A DNA stretch of 53,679 bases from Lingula anatina (GCF_001039355.2 NW_019775927.1:26295-79973); one strand, 5' to 3'; positions 12,420 through 25,681 are shown, counted from the first letter of the stretch. Made by a program: numbers and translations. Notes: a model not told the origin generated them from the sequence alone.

Positions 12420-14215
12420 AGGTCACTTGCCGAATCGTTTTAAGCACTGAAGGATCGACCTAGACTGCTTAATGTACTACAGAGTGACAAGGAAGGGGAA
12501 CGTGTACGAATTTCGGTAGCGGAACGATTTATTGTTATGGTTGGCATCTCTGATTCCAGATGGACGTAAAGCAACAGCTTGTTACTGTGGCATATCGCGT
12601 ACATTTTTACGTCTTGTATACCATTTCTCTGGCCTTACGAGTAAAGGGCACCCTTTTACATACATCAGTTTGACACCGATGTTGAGCAGTTTTAGTCGGA
12701 GAATAATTTGATAGAATTTCTGAAAAAAAAAAAAATGAGCTACGCCGATGATGAAATTTAGCTGTCAGAACATCCTGTGGCACAAAATAATATACACCCA
12801 AAAGACAAACTTACACAGAAGCCATATCAGAGTGATGTGAAAAAAATGAGAAAAGATGGGATGAAAATACTTTTGTAAAAGAATGGGGAGAACAAGGGCA
12901 GACGAAGAAAGGTGAAAATGATGAAAGGCATTCGTTCGTCAAAAATAAATTCCAAAATCAGAGGTAAATCTGTTTTAATGAGATCAATATGTTCTAGAGG
13001 AAAGCAATTTAATTCAAACTCGACACATGCAGGTAGGGAGTTCTAGAAATGAAAATCCTTTCCGGGTCGTCATTTTAATAGATCGCCTCAACTGACAGCA
13101 AGCATTTGCAAAATGCCACTTGTATCATACTAGAGCTAACGTGGAATATGATATACGTAAGATTTGGGGATTCTGCACTGAATTCCTTGTAAGCTAATTG
13201 TTGGCTAGACCATCAGTTCTATTCAAACGAATTCAAATAGCCTGTATTTCTACAAGCCCGGCAGCATTCGCGGGTACAGAAAAATAAAACCAATGGCAGT
13301 CTGCCTAGGAGAGGAATCCTGATACCTATACCATAACGCAAAAAATGCCTACAACATATATTTTTTCGTCTTTCTCAGCTGGGAGCGTGTTGGCACGCGT
13401 CTGTATCGCTTCCTTCCCACTATCGGTTAAAACTAGTGATGATTTATTACATCTTCGATTCTATGCAGGTAGATCAGCATATTTATCTATGTAATTTTTC
13501 ATTATTTCTTCAGCCTGCAATGCATGCTCGTATCACTCACTGCAGATTAAAACTCCTGTTACCAATTAACATTTATTGAGGGTAGATTGACAAAGCTGAC
13601 ATTAACCTTCTCCCAAGTTGACATCGTATGACAGTTGTTTTGTGTTTACTTCACGGCTCCCTGCGTTCTAGGACGAGCAAATTAGCTAAATGAATGCAAA
13701 TGCGCATAATCTACGTGGGCCTCGAGAAGATTCAGTTTGTCCAAAGATGCTATGCTATTGCAACTGACATGGTTAGCAACCACTCAATACATCCACGCAG
13801 GTTGAACTATTATTATGATATTGCGAACCCTCCGCCTGTAACGTCTTCTTTTTTTCTTTCGTGGTGCATTTAAATGCTGACAAAAATACACTCTCTTTTT
13901 AACAAATAGTCGTACAAATAAACGTTGAATGATGATCCAGCGAAAGGCTTGGTGGCAGGTTGACAGGTGAGCCATTCATTAATAGCTGTGTTGAAGCTAA
14001 GCGTTGATAATGAAGATGTATTGCGTGAAACTTGTCGGTCCATAGGGGATTGCACAAAGACAAAAACAGGGTTTGTAAGCTTAACCTTTGCATTACAAAG
14101 GAAAAGCACAATGGAATAAAGATGCTAGAAATTTCGATTGGTTGATTGGTTTCTAAACAAATGTAAAACGCGTAAACCACCTACTAATGGTGCACCTAAC
14201 TCAAGATACGTCATA
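12420..14215. other. Non-coding stretch upstream of the membrane exon
   Basis: AT-rich sequence with no recognisable domain or repeat family; the short open frames lack support. The 5' untranslated region and promoter of the minus-strand exon at 12359 should lie at its left edge. Confidence 0.4.
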
Positions 14216-14441
14216 GAGACCATTCCCACGGATATTTAGATCGATCTATCCCCCTGGGGAATCTCACTAGATTGGTGTCAGCTTAACCGGTTTAAATATC
14301 TGTCCCGCCTACTAAAAGCTGTAAGGGAGTAATTAACTTTTGTGCGCGCTCGGCTCCCGGAAGCTGACAGCAATTTAGCGTGAACCCCCAGGGAGTTAGG
14401 GTTATCCAGATGGATCGATCTAAATCTGTGGGAACCCAGTC
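14216..14441. mobile_element. PIF/Harbinger-like MITE, copy 2
   Basis: 226 bp in the same orientation as copy 1. The ends ATTCCCACGGATATTTAGAT and its inverse ATCTAAATCTGTGGGAA are the best preserved of the family. Flanked by ATA on both sides (14213-14215 and 14442-14444). Confidence 0.7.
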
Positions 14442-14689
14442 ATAAAGACGTCGAAACCCATATGAAGAGACAACTCACTTATTTCGAATTCGAAATAACA
14501 AACGCCATTTAATCACTAAGACAGGAGGCCGTAAATTATATAAGCAACTAAAACGTACTGGTTCTATTTTTTTCCTCTGTATTTCTTGAGTAAACAAACA
14601 TTATCAAACTACATGTAGAAATGACTTTTGGGAGGGCCGCTCTATTCTCATTTATAATTGATTAATCAATCAATCANCAGAGAAAGAAA

Positions 14690-15020
14690 CACACCAAGAC
14701 ATCAATGAGATTTAATGAAGACTTCAGCTCCACTGTAAGGTGCTGCCACCAAGTGGATAAAGCAAGCACTTATATATTATACATACAGTGACAATAAAGA
14801 CATAGACAGTGATCAGAATACATACAGACACATTCAATATCTCAACAGACAATGCAAAGTCATCAAGATGTATACATGAAATTTTGTTTATATTAAGAGT
14901 TTTGCCCAGCGAACCCTCGCCCCCCCCAACTCCAAACAGATAACATTAACCCTTGTCACTTTGAACATAACTAACTGACACACACACACACACACACACA
15001 AACTTTTTCTATCTTTCTCA

Positions 15021-15052
<32 letters not shown>

Positions 15053-15773
15053 TTCACACAGAGACAGAAACACACAAAGACATCACTGAGACTAGCTGAA
15101 GACTTCAGCTCTACTGTAAGGTGCTGCCGCCAAGTAGATAAAGGAATCACTACATTGTAAAATGCAGCAATGGGAAGAGCATCCCCAAGCAGTAAAGTAT
15201 CACATATTGAAATATAAAAATATGTAACAAACCAAAGGAAAGTTGATTTCTATAATTCATTCAAATAAATTGTTCACACAATAGCACAGGATTCAAACGA
15301 TTGCCCATGTGCGAAAAGTGCATTGTTTGAAATAAACAAGTTGGTGAAATTGATAAAGCCTGCCGGTGTTTAGCCACTGGTTGATTTGATTTAATTTGCC
15401 CTCTGGTGTTGTTTTGAAAATTTATATTACAAACATTCTATTGATTTTATGTTTTAAAAAGTAAATCCATTGGAATTTCCTTAGAATAACAGGGATCTTT
15501 ATTCCTGGGTCAAAATCTGGTAGGGCCATTTTGGCCCACTTGGTCAAAAGAATTGGGCCATTTTTAAAAAATGTGTAACACAGTGATCAAAATATAATAT
15601 TTCATTATAATAAACACATACAGTGACAATAAAGACATAGACAGTGATCAGAATACATACAGACACATTCAATATCTCAACAGACAATGCAAAGTCATCA
15701 AGATGTATACATGAAATTTATATCAAGAGTTTTGCCAAGCGAACCCTCGCCCCCCAATTCCAAACAGTTAACA
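14690..15773. repeat. Host complex repeat, left portion (interrupted by Kolobok)
   Basis: Contains the phrases that define the long array at 24750-34600: 'gacagtgatcagaatacatacagacacattcaat', 'atgaaattttgtttat', and a C-run followed by 'caaacagttaacattaa'. It also holds CA microsatellites at about 14980-15060. The phrase that should follow (acccttgtcac) resumes only at 24750, after the transposon. Confidence 0.8.
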
Positions 15774-16043
15774 TTAAAGATGCATACAAACCGAGTGGGA
15801 ATCCCCACTAACGCATATAAACCACTTCTACTAGCTGCTAATACGACGCAAGTAATGCCGACATGCCAAAGGATTAACCTCATTAATCTCTCGTTCGGCT
15901 AAAAAATAGCTGTAAACCTGCAGTTTTCTTAAATTTATGGTTGTAAGTTTAACCTATTTTTCCGACCTCCTGTTCGTAAAAGTCCGCTGAATGACGTAGT
16001 AATGTATGACGTATTGCTGATTTGCATACCCATCAAAACAAAT

Positions 16044-19000
16044 ATGGCGGACGAGGCGGGAGGGAGAAAGAGGAGAGCGAGGAGAAACTTGTTAACTTTA
16101 TCTGAAAAAAAGAGAAGAAAGCAGGCTTCAGCTCTGAAGATCGCAAAAAGCAGAGTGTACATTGGAGTGGAAATAGAGAGATGGAAAGAATTGAAAGGCA
16201 AAATGGAAGCAAAGACGGACGAAGCGGTAGCCATGTTTCTGCTAGATCGGTAAGTCGTATTTGTCGGCTTTGTTTATGATGTAAATTGGTATCAAGACCA
16301 CGGAGTAATTTATCTGGTACACAAATTTCATACGAATATGCTTTCTGTCTTAATAGAATGAGAGAGAAATAGTTCTACCGTCTAGGGCAACCGATGTGTA
16401 CAAGTAGTCGTAGTAATACTAGATGACACGTGCAACGCTTTGTTCTCATAAAACCATACGTAGCAGAATCTTATAGATTGCATTCAGTGTTTTACAACGA
16501 ATGAGAAATCAGGGTGAGGAGAAGAGGAAGAGCTTGCATTTTAATTGACTGTAACACGGCTGACATAGAAATAGTAATCCCAAACAATATTTAAATTCCC
16601 TGCTTGACAGAGTTCTCATGTGAATTCTAGAGATCTCATCTAATGCATCATATGTATGTCAACATATACCACAAACCACTGACATTAATATATGAATCAT
16701 ATGTCATAAAAGCCACATAATATATATCCTGTAAGCAAATAAATGTCAGCGTTTATTACAAATAAAAATATGTTGATATTTGTGATCAGAGAGAGCAAAT
16801 TAGCTTTGCCCACATGCTTAGAATTGCACATTTTCCAACATTTGAATGCATTTGCATTCCAATTTCTGACAATGAAATGTTATAAAAAGGTCTAGTAACT
16901 GCTTTTATTATGGAAACATAATATGTATGAATTACTTTTTAAAGAAAATTTTTAAAGGATAATAATTTTGGGAAAAAATAATAAAGCATTGGCAAATATA
17001 TATTGTTTTAGGTATGACCTCTCTCAAGCTGCAGTATCTGAGGATCCTGCTGTACCATCTACATCTGGTTTCTCACAGGAGAAGCAGATGCTTTTGGGTC
17101 CAGTCGCCACAGCTGTACCATCAACCTGGGCCAAAACATCTACACCAGACATGAAGATGAAAGGCAAACACATGGTGGAGAAAACACCGTCAGCCTCAGA
17201 AATATCATCTTGTGAATCAGAGCCGTAAGTTTATCCTTATAAAATATTCTAATTTCAAAATTATGTCTGGCCCTCATAATTATTGTTATAACTCAATCAA
17301 TGTTGTCCATCCAATGTTGTTCATCTGATTTTTTTTCTTTAATACATTCAAGTTTCATTTTCCTAATTTTTTTTTAGAATGATGGTGTCAAGATTGGAGC
17401 ACCTTTCAAAAGAAGCTGGATCAGATAAAGAGTAGGTTTACATCAAATGAAGTCTTCCTGTTATCAAAGAAAATAATCAGAGCTTTTTAAACTACACTTT
17501 AAATGTGTTTCCTTCCGTGAATCCAGACAAACCCCCTTTCTGCCAATATTAATTGGTCTTTTTTTCACTTATATAGCTAAATATTAGAACGACCATATAA
17601 TTCCTGCTTTGTCTCATTGGTTAATCCTAGATAATTTGTAATTTTGGATATAGGTGCTTATTTCATTGCTGTTTCATATGATGTTTAAAAATCCATTACA
17701 GGAAAAGTGAAGGAAAAGCTCAAGCCTCTGGCATCCGTGCACATAAACCTACTGAGCTGTCTGATTCCTTCTGTGATCCCTTCAAGTGAGTTTTTTTTTA
17801 ATCTTGTGAAGAGAGAGGTGTAGAATCCTACAATATTTACACATTAGAAATCATTAATTTGTGTTGATTGATAGTGACATATACTGAATGATGATTTGTC
17901 TCATTTTTGCTAATTGCAACACCTTATAATTGCAGTTTGTCAATAGACATTCATGTGGAGAATCCTGAAATTGAAGTTAGTGGTGATGATGAAGAGGAGG
18001 ACCCAGATTACGACCCAGCTATTGACATTTATGCTGTATTGTAAGTATTTTTTATGTATTTTTCAAGTAAAAGATTACAATGCCAAATAAATGATAGAAA
18101 TACAGTTCGAAAGATTTATGTCATGCAATTGCCTAATGGGCTCAGGTATTGCACTAAATGTTTACAGGAAAAATGTCCCACTTTTTTATTCTTATTTCTT
18201 TGTAAATTTGTGCAATTCACCAAGCATCTCCTCAATTACCATGAAAGTGTGTATATAAAAATTGAATGTTAGTATTATCATTAAAGATGCTTGACTAATG
18301 TCATTCATTCTCATTTTAGTAAAAAGATGTAAGTACATTGTTTAATATAATGATTTATAACATTTACACAATCAGACCTGATGGCGTAGTCCAGATAGCA
18401 CCTGATGTATCCTTTGAGGAGATGGATTTTGGGTTTGAGATCCCAGGAGGTGATGGAATTATAGAGAATGAAGAGGACACTGCACCATCTCCACCAGGAA
18501 TCAGGCGTATTGAAAGTGACGAGGACTGTGAAGATATAGTCAATGCAACAAAATGTTTTGTCTTCGTGGAACAGTTGATGCAACTGGCTAGAATATACAT
18601 TCCAAATTGTGCATCTTGTAAGAAACCCACAGAGATAAAGGAATCTTACGTTGGTTCAGCCTTATACCTCAAGTGGGTATGTATTTACCATAAATTTGAA
18701 AGTCACCCTGTTTTTAACATGTGCATTTTATGACTGTTGTTCATGTAGGAATGTTCCTTGTAGGCTGCTATGAAAATATATCAGCAAAATTTAAGTTCTT
18801 TAGCCCTGCATAATGATTCTCTACACATTAACCACTCTAGTACGTCTATTTCTATGGAAGTTGGAGCAACCATTGTGCACATTATTTTGTTATTATGGAC
18901 CAGCAGAAATGAAAGTGTAATTTATTTATAGGTATGTGACTCTGGGCACTTAAGTGGTCAGTGGTGCACACAGCCGCATCTCAACCGCAGACTTCACAGC

Positions 19001-21647
19001 GGAGATTTTTTAATGTCGGCAGCCATACTGACCTCCGGCAACAATTTTAGCAAGATGTCTATGTGGGCTGACATGCTGAATGTTAGATTCACGTCTGCTG
19101 ATCAATTCATGAAGATCAGCAGAACATACATCATCCCAACTATTGACAAGCACTGGGAGGAACACCAGAAACAGGTGTTGAATGAAATGAAAGAAAAAGA
19201 TGTAGTTGTTTTAGGTAGGTACAGATTTTATATGCATGGTAGCAAAAACAAATGTTCTGATAACATTGGCTGTATAATGATTGTTAGTCTTTTAGATGAG
19301 TTCAGGCATTGCATTTCTCATATAATCATAAATCAGCAAAGACTAAAGTTTATTTTAGTATACACTTATAGAAATTATGAATCATAATAAAAAGAATGTT
19401 TTTGTGCAAATGAAACAATTTTTATTAAATATATTATTGAATACTATAACGATCTAAGTGGCAATGAAATGAATGTTTTAATTTATGATTTTTTATTGAA
19501 TTGTGTTATCTGCATATGCGTTATAATCTTGTTTTGTAGGTGATGGCAGAAACGATACGCCAGGTCACAGTGCTCAATACTGCACGTACACACTTATGGA
19601 CAATGACACAAAAAAAATTCTCACGGTCCATACGTTAGATAAAAGAATGACGGACCGTAAATCAGCAAACATGGAAAAGGCTGGGTTTATTGCCGCCATG
19701 AGAGAGTTACAAGCCAAAGAAATAAAGATTGTAGAGGCTGTTACTGATGCCCATATTGGGATAGGTGCAGTAATGAGTAAGCACTTTTTCACTAACACTT
19801 GTCACTGAAATTTTGATCTGTATATATTCTGCGTTCACAAAATTTAGTATTAAATTATTCATGCGAAGGGTAGTATTTTTTTTGTCCTCTTACACATTTG
19901 GTTACATGACTTTATTTTGACATTGTTCAATTTTATTTTCAGAAAGTGAATATCCCGGCATTAAACACTCACATGATATTTGGCATGTGGCAAAGAATCT
20001 GGGAAAAAAACTGGTCAAGGTATGTCAAAAGTACACGCACCTGTGTTGGATTTCTAACATGGTCAACATGTAAATTGAGTAATGTTATATTTATGAATAA
20101 CTATCCAAGAAATTATCCCTCTCTTCTTGCTCAATTATAATCGAAAGTAATGTAAATGCCTATACCTAATAAGGTGCACCCATGCATTTGTGTTTCTTGT
20201 AATAGGTCGCTCAGAAGAAGGGTAATGGTGTTCTCCTGAAGTGGTGTAGGGATATTGTTAACCATTTCTGGTTTTCTTGCAAAAAGGCTGAAAGCTATCC
20301 ATCATTTGTGCTGAGTAATGTTAGGTTACTTTCATGTCAGTTTTGCTCATGTCATTTTCCCATTAGTAAATTATATTGATGTTTTGAGATCAATTATTCA
20401 GATGGAAGTTGCATTGAAGCGAAATCATTTTTTTTCTTTTCAAAAAGGTTTTATTCTAACATTTGTATGTTGCAATGTAGTTTTTAAGACGCGCTTGTAA
20501 GTGTATGTTATAAAATATAATCTCTGTGCATGTCTGTTGCCCTAAATCCCCATGAATCTGGTGTTCTGCCTATGACTGCCAAAACTAAAGAATCAGGTTA
20601 TTTTAAATCTTAAATTTTTGTAATATCAATGCATTGTTTTTCTATTGTGTTCACTGAGTAATTGTAAGTTTAAATTGCTTGTTATAGAGTATCTGGAGAA
20701 GTGTGCTTAACCACATCACAAACCAACACGAGTGGATTTTGTCTTACGGAGGAGTGAACCATTGCCTCCATGAGCCACTTACAGAAGACGAAGTAAGGGA
20801 CAAGGAGTGGCTTTCCCCTTCAGAACATGCCCATGTGTTGAAAGACTTGGCTTCAGTTGTCCTAGATAAAAGGCTTCTGAAGAATGTTGGGTATTATCTC
20901 AATTTTAGGTAAGCAATCCACATAGGGCACGGGAAAGTAGAAGCTTATGATAATTTTTGTAAAATTGGTTTGAGTCAAAGGATATCAAATGTCATAAGCA
21001 CTATAATGCACCCGTTATATATTTTACATATGTATTACAGCTTCAGTTAATGGTAGACTATAAATTATCTTTGCTTCCCTTTTAGGAGTACAGCAGAGTT
21101 GGAGGGTTTCCACCAACATCTACTAATGTATTGTGCCAAGCGCTTTGCTTACACACCACCCGTGTACAGGGCACGCAACAGGTTGGCTGCACTGGACCAT
21201 AACTTAAATTTGGATAGGCCAGTGGAGGTGAATAGAAATGGAGAAGTAAGGTAAGAAAATTGATTTGCTGTAGACATCTCAAGGCAATATTTCATTAAAA
21301 AGACTTGATTTTTTATGCAAATCTAGAAAAAAATGAATGCAGTTTTATTTACAATCTTGACACATTTATTGGAGTTCATATTTCTTTCAAGGTACCACAG
21401 AGTGTACAATAAAAAAAGTGGACGCTGGACAGTGCACCCAGTCAAGTCCAGGAAACAGTATGGATACATCAAGGCTCTGCATTCTGACGCTGTCAAAATG
21501 AGGATTCAGGATCCCATTGGAATGCAGAAGACAGTTTTAGAAGAAAATGACCCCAGGCGCATTTCCAAAGTCCTTGCACCCATTCAGCCTCCTCCAACTC
21601 AGCAGCTGGTGCTGGAGAAGAAGTCCAGATTTACTGTCAATGAGTAA
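16044..21647 (+). CDS. Kolobok-type DDE transposase, 13 exons, 772 aa
   Basis: Exons: 16044-16249, 17012-17224, 17378-17431, 17702-17785, 17936-18040, 18376-18676, 18932-19214, 19540-19776, 19943-20019, 20206-20324, 20690-20908, 21086-21250, 21392-21647. All have GT/AG borders and summed lengths keep frame to a TAA. The junction at 20324/20690 uses a weaker donor (AG|GTTACT) and is the least certain. Residues 1-68 are very basic (GGRKRRARRN, KKRRKQ) and should bind DNA. 70-220 is Ser/acidic-rich and disordered. About 285-345 holds a Cys/His cluster (CASCKK, VCDSGH, QWC), a likely zinc site. The RNase H-like core starts at 416 (GDGRNDTPGHSAQYC). It continues through VTDAHIGIG and HSHDIWHVAKNLGKK to the ELEGFH segment, then KRFAYTP and ALDHN. 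Probable metal ligands are D417, D485 and E639 (or E637). Function inferred from family: cut-and-paste transposition of this element at TTAA. No stop or frameshift is seen, so it may be active. Confidence 0.88.
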
Positions 21648-21676
21648 AAGGTTCTAAGACCTTTTTCAACTGAGAA

Positions 21677-22205
21677 CAAATGACACAAACACAAGGAGAT
21701 CTTGAGCAAAATGTTCATAAGTTTGGCACTGGAATCATATAACAGTAATTGTGTAGCACAAGCTGTATGTTTTCCTTATTCTTAGCTTACCACCACCACC
21801 TTGCATCATTCAGAGGAGAACCTTTCAGCAGTTAAAATAGTGAATCTGAGGAGGTGATTTGGTTGTGACTAAACAGACATAACAAACAATAGGTTTATCA
21901 GATGTGTACATGGGTCTACCACATTTAAATACTTTTAAAAAAACTTGTGCAAATGACACAAACACGAGATCTTGAGCAAAGTTCATAAGTTTGACACTGG
22001 AATCATATAACAGTAATTGTGTAGCACAAGCTGTATGTTTTCCTTATTCTTAGCTTACCACCGCCTCACATCATTCAGAGGAGAACCTTTCAGCAGTTAA
22101 AATAGTGAATCTGAAGAGGTGATTTGGTTGTGACTGAACAAACATAACACACAATATGTTTATGAGATGTGTGGGTCTATCACATTAAAAACTTTAAAAA
22201 AAACT
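21677..22205. repeat. Tandem duplication (period ~273 bp) between the two transposon genes
   Basis: The segment starting 'caaatgacacaaacac' at 21677 recurs at 21950 with small indels, sharing 'tggaatcatataacagtaattgtg' and 'ttcagaggagaacctttcagc'. It lies wholly in the convergent intergenic spacer, so it may carry the 3' ends of both transcripts. Confidence 0.85.
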
Positions 22206-22336
22206 GTGCTAAATAATAACTAAGAATTGAGGGAGTTCTAACTAGCTTGTGCTAAATAATTACTATTAATTGACAAGAGTTCTAACTAGCTTGTGCTAAA
22301 TGATTACTACTAATTGACGGAGTTCTAGCTAGCCAA
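22206..22336. repeat. Three ~44-bp tandem repeats at the 3' end of the ballast-domain gene
   Basis: Three units starting at about 22206, 22249 and 22293, each reading 'gtgctaaat..tta..' then 'gagttcta.ctagct'. The last unit overlaps the stop codon region of the minus-strand gene at 22329-22331. Confidence 0.85.
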
Positions 22337-24259
22337 TCCTGTTAGGAATAAACCCCCTATAATGTCCATAGGCATCTGGAAATTTGTCTCTAATTGCCCA
22401 CACAGAGCAGGATGGGATTACTCTCCTGTTGCCAGCCCCTAGATGACCGTGGACCCACAGCGTAAATTGTCTATACGCTTGATATCTGTTAGCTTTTGTG
22501 TTGTTTTCTTCATCGTCTAGAGCCAGAACATCCCTTCTGTAAAGTCTTGCAAGGTTCAATACCCCCTCATCTAAGTTGAGAACAGAGAAGTCCTGTAAAA
22601 TACAAGAACATTACATTACTTAACTGGTAGATGTGATGATAAGGTTTGCAACTGTATGTAAGCATATGTACACCACTGAAAACGAGTATGTTCAAGTCAC
22701 AAGTGGTTTAAGTCAACTCAGCAAATTGTATTTAGTCTGTCTCACTTAATTTGAAAAAAAACTTGTCAAATATGCCTTAAAGTAATGTTTATTTTGAATA
22801 AAATATTTTGCTGAAATTTCACTTACTGGTAATAATGTAATGCAGTTTTCCTTTCCACAACACTGTTTTTCAATGTCTGTTGGCATCTCTCTACATTTCT
22901 GGCACACACACCAGGATGGTGATGCCACATCAGGCTGTGGATGGTATCCACCTGGCTGTGGCACTGGAGGCTGTAACAGGTCAAATACAAGACTGGGATG
23001 CTTCTCAGCCATAGACAAACATATGTCCCTTAACTGGGCAACATCCATTTTAGAAATAGCATTCTGAAAAATAAGCAGTAGATTTAAAAATAAATAGTTT
23101 ATGCAAATCTGCCTTGCCAAATGTCTTATTCATTCTTGATTTTCCTTAAGATCATCAACATACAGTAATTCCCTAGTGCTCAAAACTTTTGGATAGTATT
23201 GGATTGCAATCTATGTCATTAATGAGTTCTTCTCAACTATAGCAGGGATTTTAGAGAGGTGTGTTATTCAGAGACAAATCAGATGATGTTTTCATTGCAG
23301 ATTACCCTGCCTTTTTGCCAAATTACAAATAAATAAATACATAAATAATTTTAAAAAACAGTTTAGCAGAACATATACCTAATACAAATTACCAAAATTG
23401 AATAACCTTCTCTTACCCTCATTGTTTCTTGTCTTTTCAAAAGATTTTCCGCAGCAACTTCTGCCACCTGGTCCCTCGATGATCTCTGTGAAGATCTGCT
23501 TCTACTAGATAGCCTGCTAACTCCTCTTCCTCTTCTACCTCTTCCACCCCTTTCTCTACCACCTCTGCTTCTACCTCTTCGCCATCTACCTGTACTTGGT
23601 CTTACAGCTTCCTCAGTACTCTCTGCACTACTACTAGTACTACTTGATCTAAAACCTGGCAAAATTTCACTTTCCTGAAAAAAAGTCCAATAATGATTCA
23701 AATAGTAGGTTAACAAAGAATGTACGGTTATGAGAAAATACACGTACTTTTGTACATAAATCTGCATTTTGCCCTTAATCCAAAATAATAATAATAATCA
23801 TAATAAATGGTGAGAGAACACTGCTTCAACTTCAGCACGATATTATATAATGTACTATGTTACAACTACATGTAATTGTGGTACTTAGCGTGCGATGGTA
23901 CGTTACCCGAGGGATATACATATATATCAGAGCAGAATCTACTCGTTTTTCACAGAAAAACACCCCTCAAGCCCCCAAAATGCGTATATCGCCACGCTCA
24001 CATAACATCTCTTGATATTTAATTCTTACATGTATTCTTCCGTAAACTTCGCAGCCATTTACTTGTAGAACCCAAAACACATTTCTATCGATAAATTGCA
24101 GAAACACAAGCTCTTGTGTGTGAATGTTTCTGAGAAGACCTACCAGACTTTAGACAATAATGCTGGCTACTAAACTACTGATTTACAACGATCAAACGTC
24201 TACGCATTAAACGTATTCGTGAACAAAACAACGGAGAAAAACATTGTACTCACCGCCAT
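22329..24259 (-). CDS. P2X7-type ballast (zinc-binding) domain protein carried by the transposon, 254 aa
   Basis: Exons (5' to 3' on minus): 24259-24254 (ATG GCG only), 23674-23417, 23063-22827 and 22592-22329. All splices are phase 0 with consensus GTGAGT, GTAAGA and GTAAGT donors. Residues 3-60 are Ser-rich then Arg/Gly-rich ([20 protein letters not shown]), nucleic-acid-binding in character; 60-88 is Ser/Arg then helical. Residues 137-162 hold the Cys cluster ([15 protein letters not shown]162). 180-250 holds [30 protein letters not shown] and WAIRDKFPD. Known: this Cys/Trp pattern is the cytoplasmic C-terminal ballast domain of P2X7 receptors, which binds zinc, and stand-alone ballast proteins exist in invertebrates. 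There are no channel or membrane segments, so it is not a receptor. Role in the element is unknown; DNA/RNA or nucleotide binding to assist transposition is a guess. Confidence 0.85.
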
Positions 24260-24454
24260 GCTTGCCTTTATTTTCGTTTACCTAATATGGAACTAGTTGC
24301 GCGCGCATCAACTCCATCTATGGACATAGCTGCGCACGCTTATTTAAATAAGCCTTTACGGAAACTGCCGAGAGTTATTAATAGCATAGAGAAAAATGCA
24401 GAAAAAAGCTGTTTAAATGCTATTTTCCGGAAATATTAAGCGTTATATCTCTAA

Positions 24455-24669
24455 CACCCCATTCTCATAGATTAGATCGACCTACATTGGATCGACCTAA
24501 CTCCCTGGGGATTCACGCTAAATAGCTGTCAGCCGGACGGACACGAAAGTTAATTACCCCTTAAAGCTTGTAGTAGGCGGGGACGGACACTTAAGAGGGA
24601 TTATCTGACAGTAATCTAGTGAGACTCCCCGCGGTGATAGATCGATCTAAAAGTTGTGAGAACAGAGCC
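24455..24669. mobile_element. PIF/Harbinger-like MITE, copy 3, nested in Kolobok
   Basis: 215 bp, opposite orientation to copies 1-2. Ends CACCCCATTCTCATAGAT and (inverted) GGCTCTGTTCTCACAAC converge on AGATCGA cores. TAA directly flanks both sides (24452-24454 and 24670-24672). It lies inside the Kolobok right arm, so it inserted after the Kolobok element was formed. Confidence 0.8.
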
Positions 24670-25626
24670 TAAGATATGCTATATGGAACTATGTGGTGGC
24701 ATTTGGACGGGATTTATGGCACAAAATTTGGCTTAGTATGCATCTTTAACCCTTGTAACCTTGAACATATCAAAAACTGATTTGGATCTCAATGACCCAT
24801 TTACAAATGATAATTTCTCAGTTACAACATATAGTGGCGATGGTCACAATGGGATTGATTAGAATCACCATATTGTAGCAATATCGTTGTTGCACTGACC
24901 TTTGCTGATACTGTGTGGTTGTAGAACGAGATGGTGAACAGAGGAATTCAACTGTCCTCAGTGTAATGATAATCCAGGAAACACGCCTTCATTTCTACTG
25001 AAAACAGTTAATAAATCATCAATAAAAAAATACATATTTATATATATGTAGACATATACGGTAGTTACAACACAGACATCTCTCTAACTCACACGCACAC
25101 ACAAACCCTTCTCTCTTTCTCTCACACACACACACATTCACACAGAGAAAGAAACACACCAAGACATCATTGAGACTTAATGAAGACTTCAGCTTCACTG
25201 TAAGGTGCTGCCACCAAGTGGATAAAGAAAGCACTACATTGTAAAATGCAGCAATGGGAAGAGCATCCCCAAGCAGTAAAGTATCATATCTTGAAATAGA
25301 AAATATGTAACAAACCAAAGGAAAATGAAGAAATTGATTTCAATAATTTATTCAAATAAATTGTTCACACAATAGCTCAGGATTCAAACGACTGCGCATG
25401 TGCAAAAAGTGCACTGTTTGAAATAAACAAGTTGGTGAAATTGACAAAGCCTGTCGGTGTTTAGCCACTGGTTGATTTGATTTAATTTGCCCTCAGGTGT
25501 TGTTTTGAAAATTTATATTACAATTTTACAAACATTCTATTGATTTGAATTCAGCTGTTCTCAGTGTGATGATAATCGTGGATATGCACCTTCATCTCTA
25601 CTGAAAACAGATAATAAATCATCAAT

Positions 25627-25627
<1 letters not shown>

Positions 25628-25676
<49 letters not shown>
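25628..25676. repeat. (TA)n microsatellite
   Basis: About 49 bp of alternating TA inside one unit of the array. The same unit position elsewhere holds much shorter TA tracts, so this copy expanded. Confidence 0.95.

Positions 25677-25681
<5 letters not shown>

Larger units (their letters stand above)
15778..24745. mobile_element. Kolobok-type DNA transposon, apparently complete, two genes
   Basis: Seen: an 8,968-bp insert whose ends are AGATGCATACAAACC (left) and, read inward on the other strand, AGATGCATACTAAGCC (right). TTAA flanks both sides (15774-15777 and 24746-24749). Joining the flanks at one TTAA recreates the host repeat phrase 'cagttaacattaacccttg', found uninterrupted at about 30435. 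Known: Kolobok elements duplicate TTAA and encode a DDE transposase with a D-G-R-x-D-x-P-G-H-S-A signature, as here. Cargo: a transposase gene (16044-21647, +) and a ballast-domain gene (22329-24259, -) in convergent order. A PIF-type MITE (24455-24669) has inserted near the right end. Confidence 0.9.

Noticed and set aside
14888-15073. Cys-Val repeat frame on minus strand
   Set aside because: CA microsatellite translation.
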